Shown one piece after another: positions 54,649-63,940 of a stretch of 64,000 nt of DNA. The stretch comes from Leptotrichia buccalis C-1013-b. Its GTDB lineage: Bacteria > Fusobacteriota > Fusobacteriia > Fusobacteriales > Leptotrichiaceae. A program made the position numbers and the translations under genes. Positions within the stretch are counted from its first letter, which is position 1. Each line of letters starts with the position of its first letter. Where the stretch lies: positions 1,550,001 to 1,614,000 of the forward strand of contig NC_013192.1 in the NCBI RefSeq assembly GCF_000023905.1, written 5' to 3'. Under the pieces are notes generated by a model. It ran no database searches. It was not told where the DNA came from and worked only from the letters and a program-made list of their open reading frames with translations.

Positions 54649-55878
54649 TTATTTTTGATTCTTTTTAATCTTCTTCAACCACTCATCCGCCGCCTTTTCA
54701 AATTTATTTTCTCCATGTTCATAAAATTTCATTTTTTCATTCATATAAACTTGCTCTACATAATGATTTTCATAATCGTGCGGGTATTTGTAGGCTTTTA
54801 CTCCAACTTTTGTGAGATGAACTGGCACTTCCTGAATTTTTTCATTTTCAATGTGTTTAAGTGCTGAATTTATGGCATTGTAAGCTGAATTGCTCTTGGG
54901 AGAAATTGCAAGATAGATTGCCACTTCAGATAAGATGATTCTAGCTTCAGGCATTCCAATTTCCTTTATCGCATTAAGCCCTGCCACAGCAATTGGTAAA
55001 GCCTGCGGATTTGCAAGCCCAATATCTTCAGAAGCTAAAATCACAAGCCTTCTTGCAATATATAAAATATCTTCTCCGCCAGAAAGCATTTTTGCCATCC
55101 AGTAGACAGTCGCATCAGGATCACTTCCACGAATACTTTTTATCATTGCTGAAATTGTATTGTACTTGTCTTCTGTCTTATGATATGATTTTTTCGTATT
55201 CAAAATCTCCTTTACTTCTTCCAGCGTAAACTCCACTCCAACATTTGTAATTAGTTCCAAAATGTTTATAGCCTGCCTCGCATCCCCTTCAATTATTTCC
55301 GAAATATATTCCAAAATATCATCTGAAATCCCAAAATTCTCCTTTTCATTAATATTTTTCAATATTTCCATCAAATTCTTCTCACTCAACTTTTTAAATT
55401 CAAATGCCAGACATCTTGATAACAATGCATTATTCAAGTTATAATACGGATTTTCAGTCGTCGCTCCAATCAAAATAATATTCCCATTTTCCAAATCTTG
55501 CAAAAGCGAGTCCTGCTGCAGCTTATTAAACCTATGAATTTCATCCAGAAACAATAACGTCTGCTGTCCATTCATATGAAATCTGTTAGCCGCTTTTTCA
55601 GAAATTTCCTTAATATCAGCCACAGACGCTTTTATCGCATTCAAATATTCATAATGATAATTCATTTTATTGGAAATTATTTCCGCAAGCGTAGTTTTCC
55701 CCGTTCCCGGTGCTCCCCAGAAAATCGCATTCATAAAATTTCCCCGCTCAATAATCTTCCTCAAAATCCCATTTTCCCCAACTAGCCTCTTCTGTCCATA
55801 AAAATCATCAAGACTTTTTGGACGGTATCTAAATGCCAGTGGCTTCTTATCTTCATATACTTCATCAAATAAATTCAT
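54649..55878 (-). CDS. rarA: replication-associated recombination protein RarA (MgsA)
   Basis: The 409-residue AAA+ ATPase has LAFRYRPKSLDDFYGQKRLVG, Walker A WGAPGTGKTTLAE, Walker B LLFLDEIHRFNK, sensor GATTENPYYNLNNALLSRC, then the RarA tetramerisation domain (SIRGSDPDATVYWMAKML). It acts at stalled forks. Monocistronic, divergent from ogt. Confidence 0.95.
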   Translation of the reverse strand: MNLFDEVYEDKKPLAFRYRPKSLDDFYGQKRLVGENGILRKIIERGNFMNAIFWGAPGTGKTTLAEIISNKMNYHYEYLNAIKASVADIKEISEKAANRFHMNGQQTLLFLDEIHRFNKLQQDSLLQDLENGNIILIGATTENPYYNLNNALLSRCLAFEFKKLSEKNLMEILKNINEKENFGISDDILEYISEIIEGDARQAINILELITNVGVEFTLEEVKEILNTKKSYHKTEDKYNTISAMIKSIRGSDPDATVYWMAKMLSGGEDILYIARRLVILASEDIGLANPQALPIAVAGLNAIKEIGMPEARIILSEVAIYLAISPKSNSAYNAINSALKHIENEKIQEVPVHLTKVGVKAYKYPHDYENHYVEQVYMNEKMKFYEHGENKFEKAADEWLKKIKKNQK

Positions 55879-55986
55879 TCTATCATTTTCCTTTTTCTTA
55901 AATTTACTTTTTTAACTATTTATATTATAATACATTTAGTTCTTCAAATACAACAAAATTATTTATAAAAATTGAAAGGTAAAAAA

Positions 55987-56484
55987 ATGAAAAAAAATAT
56001 CTACTTTTATGAAACTAATACTCCAATTGGAAAAATTGGACTTGCTACAACAGAAAATGATTCTCATATTACTGATATAATCTGGAATTATGAAATTGAA
56101 AAATTTAAAAATGATGATAACTTTCAGATTAATGAAACAGAATTGATAAAAAGGGCAAAAAAGCAGTTATTTGAATATTTTTCCAAAAAACGAAAACAAT
56201 TTGACTTGCCACTTCTAAAAGAAGGAACGCCTTTTCAAATTTCCGTCTGGAATGCTCTTGAAACAATCCCTTACGGCGAAACCCGTTCCTACAAGGACAT
56301 AGCAGTCGCAATCAAAAACGAAAAAGCAGTCCGTGCAGTCGGGATGGCAAACAATCGAAATAAAATCTCAATTTTTATTCCATGTCATCGTGTGATTGGT
56401 GTGGATGGAAAGTTAGTTGGATACGGTGGCGGACTTCATATTAAGCAATTTTTGTTGGAATTGGAAGGGATTAAAATAAAATAG
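55987..56484 (+). CDS. ogt: methylated-DNA--protein-cysteine methyltransferase
   Basis: ATG 55987 with GAAAGG upstream is the start; a TTG at 55972 in frame overlaps that site. The 165-residue protein has the active-site IFIPCHRVIGVDGKLVGYGGG (Cys in PCHRV), the helix-turn-helix FQISVWNALETIPYGETRSYKDIA and the NRNK region. It repairs O6-methylguanine. Confidence 0.95.
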   Translation: MKKNIYFYETNTPIGKIGLATTENDSHITDIIWNYEIEKFKNDDNFQINETELIKRAKKQLFEYFSKKRKQFDLPLLKEGTPFQISVWNALETIPYGETRSYKDIAVAIKNEKAVRAVGMANNRNKISIFIPCHRVIGVDGKLVGYGGGLHIKQFLLELEGIKIK

Positions 56485-56568
56485 TTTAATGAAATATTTT
56501 CATTGCTTTTTATTATCTTTTATGTTAAAATTTTATTAACTAAAACAAAAAGAAAGGGTGTGAAATCA

Positions 56569-56805
56569 ATGATAACCGTTTCTATAAATGCTAATCCTGA
56601 CATAGAAAATAAAATAAATAACTATGTTAAGGAAAACAATATCAATTTAAACCAAGTAATGTTAGATTTAATTCTTGAAAAAATCGAAGATGAAGAGGAC
56701 TACAAATTGGCTGTTGAGGCTTATGAAGAAGAAAAAGACAACAGAGAAAACTGGATTAGCCACGAAGATTTAATAAAAAAATTAGGGTTGGAAAATGAAA
56801 TATAG
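56569..56805 (+). CDS. RelB-like antitoxin (DUF6290 type)
   Basis: ATG 56569 behind GAAAGGGTG gives a 78-residue acidic protein. It has a ribbon-helix-helix-like start (MITVSINANPDIENKINNYVKENNINLNQVML) and an acidic tail (LEKIEDEEDYKLAVEAYEEEK). The frame extends 22 codons upstream without a ribosome site. Its last 11 bp overlap the RelE-type toxin gene, the standard layout of a type II toxin-antitoxin pair. Confidence 0.85.
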   Translation: MITVSINANPDIENKINNYVKENNINLNQVMLDLILEKIEDEEDYKLAVEAYEEEKDNRENWISHEDLIKKLGLENEI

Positions 56806-57061
56806 TCTAATGTACTCTGAAAAAGCACAGAAACAGCTAAATAAACTAGATAATTCTATGAAATCAAAAATTTTAAAATATATCGATCAAAATCTTTTCG
56901 ATACAGATAATCCAAAAAAATTTGGAAAAGCTTTGAGATATAATCTAAAAGGATTTTGGAGATATCGAGTTGAAAATTATAGAATTATTGTAAAAATTGA
57001 AGAAAGTGAACTAGTTATTTTGATTGTTCAAATAGATAAAAGGGATAAAATTTATATTTAG
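56795..57061 (+). CDS. RelE/ParE-family toxin
   Basis: The 88-residue basic protein has the RelE fold sequence YSLMYSEKAQKQLNKLDNSMKSKI, GKALRYNLKGFWRYRVENYRIIVKIEE and VQIDKRDKIYI. The KGFWRYRVENYRI stretch carries the Arg/Tyr residues used by mRNA-interferase RelE toxins. It is translated from inside the antitoxin gene's end. Confidence 0.9.
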   Translation: MKYSLMYSEKAQKQLNKLDNSMKSKILKYIDQNLFDTDNPKKFGKALRYNLKGFWRYRVENYRIIVKIEESELVILIVQIDKRDKIYI

Positions 57062-57116
57062 AATTTCTGAATTGAATTTTAAATTATTGGGTTAAATTGA
57101 GTATTAAAAACAAAAA

Positions 57117-57160
57117 AACTGTCTGATATTCCTATTTTTAAGAATATAAGGCAGTTTTTT
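57117..57160. terminator. bidirectional terminator after the RelBE pair
   Basis: AACTGTCTGATATTC and GAATATAAGGCAGTT form a long stem flanked by A- and T-runs (AAAAAA...TTTTTTATTT). Confidence 0.75.
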
Positions 57161-57260
57161 ATTTCATTAAAATTAAATAGTATTAATATAAACTTTATTT
57201 ACAGAATAAAAATTATATTTTAATTAAACAGTAAGATATCTTAAATTTAATAAAATATTA

Positions 57261-57602
57261 TTAATGTCTTACATATATGGTTCTTGTATCATAGTTAATT
57301 TCAATATCATATCCACCTAAATTTATGTTTTTTACTTGTTTTGCAACAAATTTTCCATCATCTCTCGTACGATATGAAAATTTTATATTTCTATATCGTA
57401 ATCCATTTATTTTACATAATGGATATGTTACTCTTACATAAGCAAGATAATTTTCGGTATTTGGATCTTCTTTAATAGAAGTTACTTTCCCATTTTCACA
57501 ATAACCTGTAACATTTTCAAATGTTTTAGTTCCCACTTCCCCAGCTCTTGCATAAGCTACCATAGAAGTAAAAAAAGTCATTAATAGTAAAAATTTTTTC
57601 AT
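57261..57602 (-). CDS. small secreted orphan protein
   Basis: The 113-residue protein has a signal peptide (MKKFLLLMTFFTSMVAYA) and a mature beta-rich part of about 95 residues with two cysteines (TGYCENGK and TYPLCKING) that could form one disulfide. It has Tyr/Arg-rich strands and ends YDTRTIYVRH. No family is recognised. It is monocistronic. The residue pattern recalls other small periplasmic proteins near orphan exported genes at 53-54.5 kb. Confidence 0.6.
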   Translation of the reverse strand: MKKFLLLMTFFTSMVAYARAGEVGTKTFENVTGYCENGKVTSIKEDPNTENYLAYVRVTYPLCKINGLRYRNIKFSYRTRDDGKFVAKQVKNINLGGYDIEINYDTRTIYVRH

Positions 57603-57771
57603 TTTTTATTTCTCCTTAAAATTTTAATTTAATAATTATTTGTAACTAACTAGTATAAAAACTAAATCTATTATATTATACCCCCCACATTTGATTTAGA
57701 TTATATTTTAATTAAAAAAAACTTATTTTAATAACCAAAATTATAATAGTAACAACTTCCTTTTAAGATGC

Positions 57772-57817
57772 AAAAAACTACACCTTCTAAATTACAAATA
57801 ATTTTTTAGGTGCAGTT
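57772..57817 (-). terminator. terminator of the GH13 gene
   Basis: Minus strand AACTGCACCT and AGGTGTAGTT form a 10-bp stem followed by TTTTG, just after the GH13 stop. Confidence 0.7.
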
Positions 57818-57825
57818 CATATTTT

Positions 57826-59568
57826 TTATAAAATCTCAACTAACAAACTTTGAAATCCTTCAAGAACAACTTTCTCCCCATCATTCTCAATCCCATCAAA
57901 ATTATTAATCAAAATTTCTCCAATTTTAATTTCTTTTTCTTCAAGAACTTTTGCAATTTCACTCAACTTAGTTTCTTGTTTCAACTCAGAAAAATTATTG
58001 ATACAAAGAACTTTCTGATTTTCATATTTTCTTACATATGCAATTATTTCATCATTTTCCAATTCTACTGGAATAAATTCTCCATAAATCAAACAATCTG
58101 AATATTTTCCATTTTGTCGTAAGTCAATCATTTTTTTATAATGGGCAAAAATTAAATCTTCATTATTTATTTGAGATTCCGCATTCACTTTTTTATGACT
58201 TCCAGTCAATTCTATCCAGGCTTTTACATTTTCATCTTTTGAAAATCCAGCATTTTTACTGCTATCCCATTGAAAAGGAGTTCTTGAATTATCACGACTT
58301 CGTTTATTTACAAAATATAGTGCTTCTTTAGGAGAAAAACCTTCTCCCAATGCACGCTGATACTGATCTCTGCTGGCAATATCATCAAACTGTGCTATAT
58401 CAGTTCTCTCAAAATTATCCATTCCTATTTCCTGTCCCTGATAAATAAACGGTGTCCCACGTAAAAAGAAAAATAATGTTGCAAGTAGTTTTGCATTTAT
58501 TTCATTTGCTTTTTCCCCTAAAAATTTATTTAAACTTCTAGGTAAGTCATGATTTTCAAGGAATGGTGCTCCCCAGCCATATTTCTGCTGTGTCAATTGA
58601 CTTTCAAAAATTTTATTTCTTAATTCGCTAATTTTCACATCCTGTACTGAATAATAAAAACCTTCTTTCGCCATATCCAAATCTGAATAACTGAAATCAA
58701 AAATCATTGAAAAAAATCCGTCTTCACCAATAAAATCATTGTATCTTTCGTATTCTAGCAAAGGCGTTTCAGCTACAGTCATGCAGTTATACTTCTTAAA
58801 TGTTTTTTCTGCCAGTTCTCCTAAAAATTCCTCAATTCCTGGCTGATTTAACGTATATTTTATGCTAAATGCAAAACCATCCGCTCCATCAACAGGCAAG
58901 TCTAGATAATCTTTGTCTTTTTTTATTGAATTTATAGCATCTACCCTGAAACCTGCAATTCCTTTTTCCAGCCAGTAATTTACCATTTTATAAAGTTCTT
59001 CCCTAACTTCAGGATTTTCCCAATTTAAATCAGGCTGTTTCTTTGAAAATAAATGTAAATAATACATTTCATTCCCATTTTCATCAGTTTCTCCTTCAAC
59101 CTTTTCCCAAGCAGAACCTCCAAAATGACTTCTCCAGTTTGTTGGTGGCAGTCCATTTTTCCCTCTTTTAAAAATGTAATAATTTCTGTACTTGCTTTCA
59201 GGATTTTTCAATGCTTCCAAAAACCACTCATGCTCATCAGAAGTATGATTAATTACTAAATCTAAAATTATCTTTATTCCTCTTTTTTCTGCATCTACAA
59301 TTAATCTTTCTAAATCTTCTTTTGTTCCAAATTCAGGATTGATATCATAATAATCAGAAATATCATATCCATTGTCATCCATTGGTGACTTATACACAGG
59401 ACAAATCCAGATAAGAGTTATCCCCAGTTCTTTTAGATAATCCAATTTTTCAGTAATTCCATTCAAGTCTCCAATTCCATCATTGTTGCTGTCATAAAAA
59501 CTTCTTGGATATATTTGATATCCAACTTCTTTCTTCCACCATTTTTTATCTAATTTTTTTGTATCCAT
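57826..59568 (-). CDS. GH13 alpha-glucosidase (oligo-1,6-glucosidase-like)
   Basis: The 580-residue cytoplasmic GH13 enzyme has the (beta/alpha)8 barrel regions YQIYPRSFYDSNNDGIGDLNG, DLVINHTSDEHEWF (region I), nucleophile Asp in GFRVDAIN, acid/base Glu in MTVAETPLLEY and the stabilising Asp in FLENHDLPRS. Region II reads DAIN rather than the DVIN of classic oligo-1,6-glucosidases, and the acid/base motif is AETP rather than GEMP, so exact substrate preference is open. It would cleave unphosphorylated alpha-glucosides and complement the neighbouring phospho-alpha-glucosidase. Confidence 0.88.
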   Translation of the reverse strand: MDTKKLDKKWWKKEVGYQIYPRSFYDSNNDGIGDLNGITEKLDYLKELGITLIWICPVYKSPMDDNGYDISDYYDINPEFGTKEDLERLIVDAEKRGIKIILDLVINHTSDEHEWFLEALKNPESKYRNYYIFKRGKNGLPPTNWRSHFGGSAWEKVEGETDENGNEMYYLHLFSKKQPDLNWENPEVREELYKMVNYWLEKGIAGFRVDAINSIKKDKDYLDLPVDGADGFAFSIKYTLNQPGIEEFLGELAEKTFKKYNCMTVAETPLLEYERYNDFIGEDGFFSMIFDFSYSDLDMAKEGFYYSVQDVKISELRNKIFESQLTQQKYGWGAPFLENHDLPRSLNKFLGEKANEINAKLLATLFFFLRGTPFIYQGQEIGMDNFERTDIAQFDDIASRDQYQRALGEGFSPKEALYFVNKRSRDNSRTPFQWDSSKNAGFSKDENVKAWIELTGSHKKVNAESQINNEDLIFAHYKKMIDLRQNGKYSDCLIYGEFIPVELENDEIIAYVRKYENQKVLCINNFSELKQETKLSEIAKVLEEKEIKIGEILINNFDGIENDGEKVVLEGFQSLLVEIL

Positions 59569-59606
59569 ATTTTCTCCTTCATATTTAATAAAGTCATTTT
59601 TTTAAA

Positions 59607-59636
59607 CCTGCCAATCTAAATATACAGATTAACAGG
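59607..59636 (-). terminator. 3' hairpin of the small toxin-like mRNA
   Basis: Minus strand CCTGTTAATCT and AGATTGGCAGG pair over 11 positions (two G-U), with an 8-nt loop. Only UUU follows before an A-run, so it may act as a 3'-protecting hairpin as much as a terminator. Confidence 0.5.
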
Positions 59637-59666
59637 CATTAAGGTGATGCCGATGATGAATTTTAA

Positions 59667-59732
59667 CTATTTTTTACTAATAATCAAAAACAAAATGACT
59701 ATAGTTATCAAAATAGTAAAATCCCAATTCAT
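59667..59732 (-). CDS. 21-residue hydrophobic peptide, putative type I toxin
   Basis: ATG 59732 follows an excellent ribosome site (GGGAGGTGG, 5-8 nt spacing). The peptide starts MNWDFTILIT, runs through a wholly hydrophobic Ile/Leu/Val/Phe stretch and ends ISKK: one short membrane helix with a positive C-terminus. Length and character match membrane type I toxins such as Ibs (18-19 residues) and TisB (29). It has its own promoter, a hairpin at the 5' end (GTTAGTT/AACTAAC), and a possible fold-back: ATCACCTT (59641-59648) can pair with the Shine-Dalgarno region (59737-59744). It is not homologous to anything I can name. A small regulatory membrane peptide is the alternative. Confidence 0.6.
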   Translation of the reverse strand: MNWDFTILITIVILFLIISKK

Positions 59733-59789
59733 TTTTACCACCTCCCAACTGTCCCATTTGTTTGTTAGTTTTGCAGAACTAACTTGGTA

Positions 59790-59818
59790 ATTATATCATA
59801 AAAAAAGACCCCATTCAA
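59790..59818 (-). promoter_or_regulatory. promoter of the 21-residue peptide gene
   Basis: Minus strand TTGAAT (59813-59818), 17 bp, TATAAT (59790-59795). The -35 box lies inside the terminator stem of the upstream small RNA. The transcript would begin near 59783 at the 5' hairpin. Confidence 0.65.
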
Positions 59819-59886
59819 TAAAGAATAGAGCCTTTTCTTCTGCAAATTTTTTATTTCCAAATGAAACAGTTGGTTTTTGTTTTCTT
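59800..59886 (-). ncRNA. putative antitoxin small RNA of about 85 nt
   Basis: The transcript from the promoter at 59893-59921 would start near 59886 and end at a terminator: GGCTCTATTC and GAATGGGGTC arms (59807-59832) followed by seven T. It contains no start codon with a ribosome site. Bases 59857-59873, CCAACTGTTTCATTTGG in the RNA, can form a small hairpin (CCAA/UUGG) exposing CUGUUUCAU. They can pair over 16 consecutive positions (14 Watson-Crick, 2 G-U) with CAAATGGGACAGTTGG of the peptide mRNA (59745-59760), directly before its Shine-Dalgarno. Confidence 0.55.
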
Positions 59887-59892
59887 AAAGTA

Positions 59893-59921
59893 ATTATATC
59901 ATAAACTAATTAACATTTCAA
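59893..59921 (-). promoter_or_regulatory. promoter of the small RNA
   Basis: Minus strand TTGAAA (59916-59921), 17 bp, TATAAT (59893-59898), an almost consensus sigma70 promoter. The spacer end TATGATATAATTAC is identical to that of the peptide gene promoter, so the two promoters may be a local duplication. Confidence 0.65.
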
Positions 59922-59964
59922 GCACTAAAAATTTATTTTCATTTTAAAATTATTCAGATGTAAT

Positions 59965-61293
<1,329 letters not shown>

Positions 61294-61343
61294 TCATCTC
61301 CATTTCTATTTTTATTAATTTTTATTTCCTATTTTCATTATTT

Positions 61344-61371
61344 ATTATATCACAATTTTTTTAAATGTCAA
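61344..61371 (-). promoter_or_regulatory. promoter of the GH4 gene
   Basis: Minus strand TTGACA (61366-61371), 16 bp, TATAAT (61344-61349): full consensus boxes. Two direct copies of AAGATTTATA (minus strand, about 61379-61388 and 61410-61420) lie just upstream and may bind the GntR regulator. Confidence 0.7.
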
Positions 61372-61426
61372 TACTTTTATATAAATCTTTTAAATTTTTA
61401 AAAAGAATTGTATAAATCTTTTTTTA

Positions 61427-61455
61427 TTGATATTTATTATTATTTATTGTATAAT
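61427..61455 (+). promoter_or_regulatory. promoter of the GntR gene
   Basis: TTGATA (61427-61432), 17 bp, TATAAT (61450-61455). It is divergent from the GH4 promoter, 55 bp away, with the ATAAATCTTT repeats between them. Confidence 0.65.
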
Positions 61456-61513
61456 CATAGTGATAATACTTAAAATCGAACTTAAAAATTATAAGAAAGG
61501 TTTATATAAATGA

Positions 61514-62221
61514 ATGAATAAATATGAAAAAGTATATCACGATATAAAAGATAAAATTAAAAATGGTAAACTAAAGCCTGGAGATTTTCTAAAAAAAGAA
61601 GACGATTTGGCACTAGATTATAATTTTTCCAAGCTGACTGTAAGAAAAGCTCTCTCCATGCTAGAAGCAGAAGGCTATATTCAAAAAATAAAAGGTAAAA
61701 AATCTATTATACTTGAGAAAAAAAATCTAGAAAATATTTCTTTGACTTCCATTCAAACTGTACAAGAAATTAACAAGCTTCAAAATATTCATCTTGAAAC
61801 TGAACTAATCAGTTTATACATCGTTCAAGGGATCAAAAAACTAATGGAAGAATTTCAAGTACCTGAAAGTGCTGATTTTTATAAAGTTGTCCGTACCAAT
61901 TCTTTAAATGGAGAAGTTTTAAATTATTCTACGAGTTTTTTTGACAGAAAAATTGTACCTTTTCTAAATGAAGAAATAGCAAAAAAATCAATATATGAAT
62001 ATCTGGAAAAAGAACTTAACCTAAAAATAGCTTATTCACGTAGAGATATTAGTTTTAGAAAAATTACTTCTGAAGAACAGAAATATCTTAAGCTAGAGGA
62101 TATAAATATGGTTGTTGTTATTGAAACTCATGCCTATCTTTCAAATGGCACTCTATTTCAATACGAAACAATTATTCACCATCCTGAAAAATTTACTTTT
62201 AGTGCAATTGCAAAAAGATAA
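61514..62221 (+). CDS. GntR-family (UTRA) regulator of alpha-glucoside genes
   Basis: The 235-residue protein has an N-terminal winged-helix GntR domain (about 1-70: YEKVYHDIKDKIKNGKLKPGDFLKKEDDLA, SKLTVRKALSMLEAEGYI) and a C-terminal UTRA effector domain (about 85-232). GntR/UTRA proteins in this setting bind phospho-sugars (TreR, MalR-like). It is divergent from GH4 and convergent with EIICB, so it probably controls both. A second ATG at 61510 opens only three codons (ATGAATGAATAA) overlapping the true start. Confidence 0.9.
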   Translation: MNKYEKVYHDIKDKIKNGKLKPGDFLKKEDDLALDYNFSKLTVRKALSMLEAEGYIQKIKGKKSIILEKKNLENISLTSIQTVQEINKLQNIHLETELISLYIVQGIKKLMEEFQVPESADFYKVVRTNSLNGEVLNYSTSFFDRKIVPFLNEEIAKKSIYEYLEKELNLKIAYSRRDISFRKITSEEQKYLKLEDINMVVVIETHAYLSNGTLFQYETIIHHPEKFTFSAIAKR

Positions 62222-62236
62222 GTATTTTAAAAATAA

Positions 62237-62315
62237 AAGAAAGAACTTTCTTAAGTCTTATATTTTAAAACTTTAAAATTTTTGACTTTTGAAAATTCTT
62301 TCTTAATTTTTTTAT
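62237..62315. terminator. terminator between gntR and the EIICB gene
   Basis: AAGAAAGAA (62237-62245) and TTCTTTCTT (62296-62304) enclose an AT-rich loop with a nested stem; T-runs follow on the plus strand. It separates converging transcripts. Confidence 0.55.
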
Positions 62316-62350
62316 AAGATTTAAATTTAATTATTTATCAAATTTTATTT

Positions 62351-63940
62351 TTATCCTTTTTTCATCATTTCTTCGATTCTTTCTCTTACTTGAGGTACTG
62401 ACAATCCAATGATTACTTGAATTGCTGTACCTTTTCTAACTACACCGTGAGCTCCTGCCGCTTTAAATGCTGCATCTGGTAATAATTTACTTGCATCTTT
62501 TACACTTACTCTAAGTCTAGTTGCACAATTGTTAAGTTCTTCAATGTTTTCTTTTCCACCTAATGCTTCAAGAATGATTGCACCTTTTTGAGCATATTCA
62601 TCTTCTGCTGATGATACGCCGCCTTTTGCATCTCCTTCTCCATGTTTAGCTCTATAATCAGCTTTTGAATAAAGTTTCATTTCTTCATCTTCATCTTCTC
62701 TACCTGGAGTTTTTAAATCCATCTTTAGAATTAAGAATCTAAATACAACGAAGTAAATTGCTGTAAATATTAATCCTATTACTATTTGAGCAATTACTGT
62801 TCCAGAGTGATTTTTAAACATTGGTATCCAGTTTAAGAAGAAGAAGTCTAAAAGTCCTCCACCCATATTTCCAACTACTCCAAAAGCATACATTGTTGCA
62901 GCCATTGTTGCAGCTAAACAAGCATGAACTGCAAATAATACTGGAGCTATAAATAAGAATGTAAATTCTAATGGTTCAGTTATACCTGAAATTACTGCTG
63001 TAAATATTATAGGTATTAATAATGCTGCTACGGCTTTCTTCTTATCAGATTTTGCAGTAGCGTACATAGCAAGCGCTATTCCCGGTGCACCAAATATTTT
63101 TGAGTTTCCGTGTAGCGCAAATCCACCTTGTGGGAATAAAGATTTCAATGATTGTGTACTTTGAGCAAATTCTTTTATATGTTGAACCCAGTAAACTTGA
63201 ATTCCATCAGGTACTGCTGCCGGACCAAATACAAACGGTGTATAAACAAAGTGATGTAATCCAGTTGGAATTAAGATTCTTTCTAAGAACGTATAAATCC
63301 ACACTCCAAATATTCCTGAAGCTTTCATAAATCCTTGTAATGCACTAATTCCCATTTGAAATTTAGGCCAAATTAACACTGTTAAGAATGCACAAGGAAT
63401 CATAACTACAAATCCTACTATATATACAAATACTGAACCTTGGAACACTCCTAAGAAATCAGGTAACTTTTTGTCAAAATATTTGTTATGTAAATATACT
63501 ACTAATGCTGCTATTAAGATACCACCAAATAAGTTTGTATCCAATGTTGGAACTCCACCTATTGCAGAATATCCTGTTACTTTATCTGCTACTTGTTTAG
63601 CTGCATCTATTCCATAAAAAACTTTTAATATTGCTGCTACAAAATAATTAAATGTAGTATATAATGCAAATGTTTCCATACATGCCCTTGCATTTGTCTT
63701 TGTTGCCAAGCTGATTGGCAATCCAATTGCGAACAATATTGGCATTTGTCTAAATACTGTCCAACCACCTTCTGATATCACATACCAGAAATTGTACCAT
63801 ACTGTCCCTTCTTCAGCAATTTTTCCCATAACTTCTGTATTAGTAAATACAGAAGATAATCCTACGACTATACCCGTGAATGCAAATAACAGAACCGGTG
63901 CCATCATTGCTCCACCAAATCGTTGAACCTTTTTCATCAT
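62351..63940 (-). CDS. PTS alpha-glucoside EIICB
   Basis: The 529-residue protein has an N-terminal EIIC (about 1-425, around ten membrane helices; RFGGAMMAPVLLFAFTGIV, GLHHFVYTPF, FGAPGIALAMYATAK, SGITEPLEFTFLF). The C-terminal EIIB domain carries the phosphorylatable Cys in ELNNCATRLRVSV. There is no EIIA domain. It resembles MalX/AglA-type transporters for maltose and sucrose isomers, bringing in the 6-phosphate that the GH4 enzyme cleaves. EIIA must come from another locus. Starts with ATG behind AGGAGG. Confidence 0.93.
   Translation of the reverse strand: MMKKVQRFGGAMMAPVLLFAFTGIVVGLSSVFTNTEVMGKIAEEGTVWYNFWYVISEGGWTVFRQMPILFAIGLPISLATKTNARACMETFALYTTFNYFVAAILKVFYGIDAAKQVADKVTGYSAIGGVPTLDTNLFGGILIAALVVYLHNKYFDKKLPDFLGVFQGSVFVYIVGFVVMIPCAFLTVLIWPKFQMGISALQGFMKASGIFGVWIYTFLERILIPTGLHHFVYTPFVFGPAAVPDGIQVYWVQHIKEFAQSTQSLKSLFPQGGFALHGNSKIFGAPGIALAMYATAKSDKKKAVAALLIPIIFTAVISGITEPLEFTFLFIAPVLFAVHACLAATMAATMYAFGVVGNMGGGLLDFFFLNWIPMFKNHSGTVIAQIVIGLIFTAIYFVVFRFLILKMDLKTPGREDEDEEMKLYSKADYRAKHGEGDAKGGVSSAEDEYAQKGAIILEALGGKENIEELNNCATRLRVSVKDASKLLPDAAFKAAGAHGVVRKGTAIQVIIGLSVPQVRERIEEMMKKG

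Noticed and set aside
61510-61521. Regulatory three-codon upstream frame before gntR (ATGAATGAATAA)
   Set aside because: It overlaps the true start and probably reflects the ATGAATGAAT repeat; no stalling sequence is evident.
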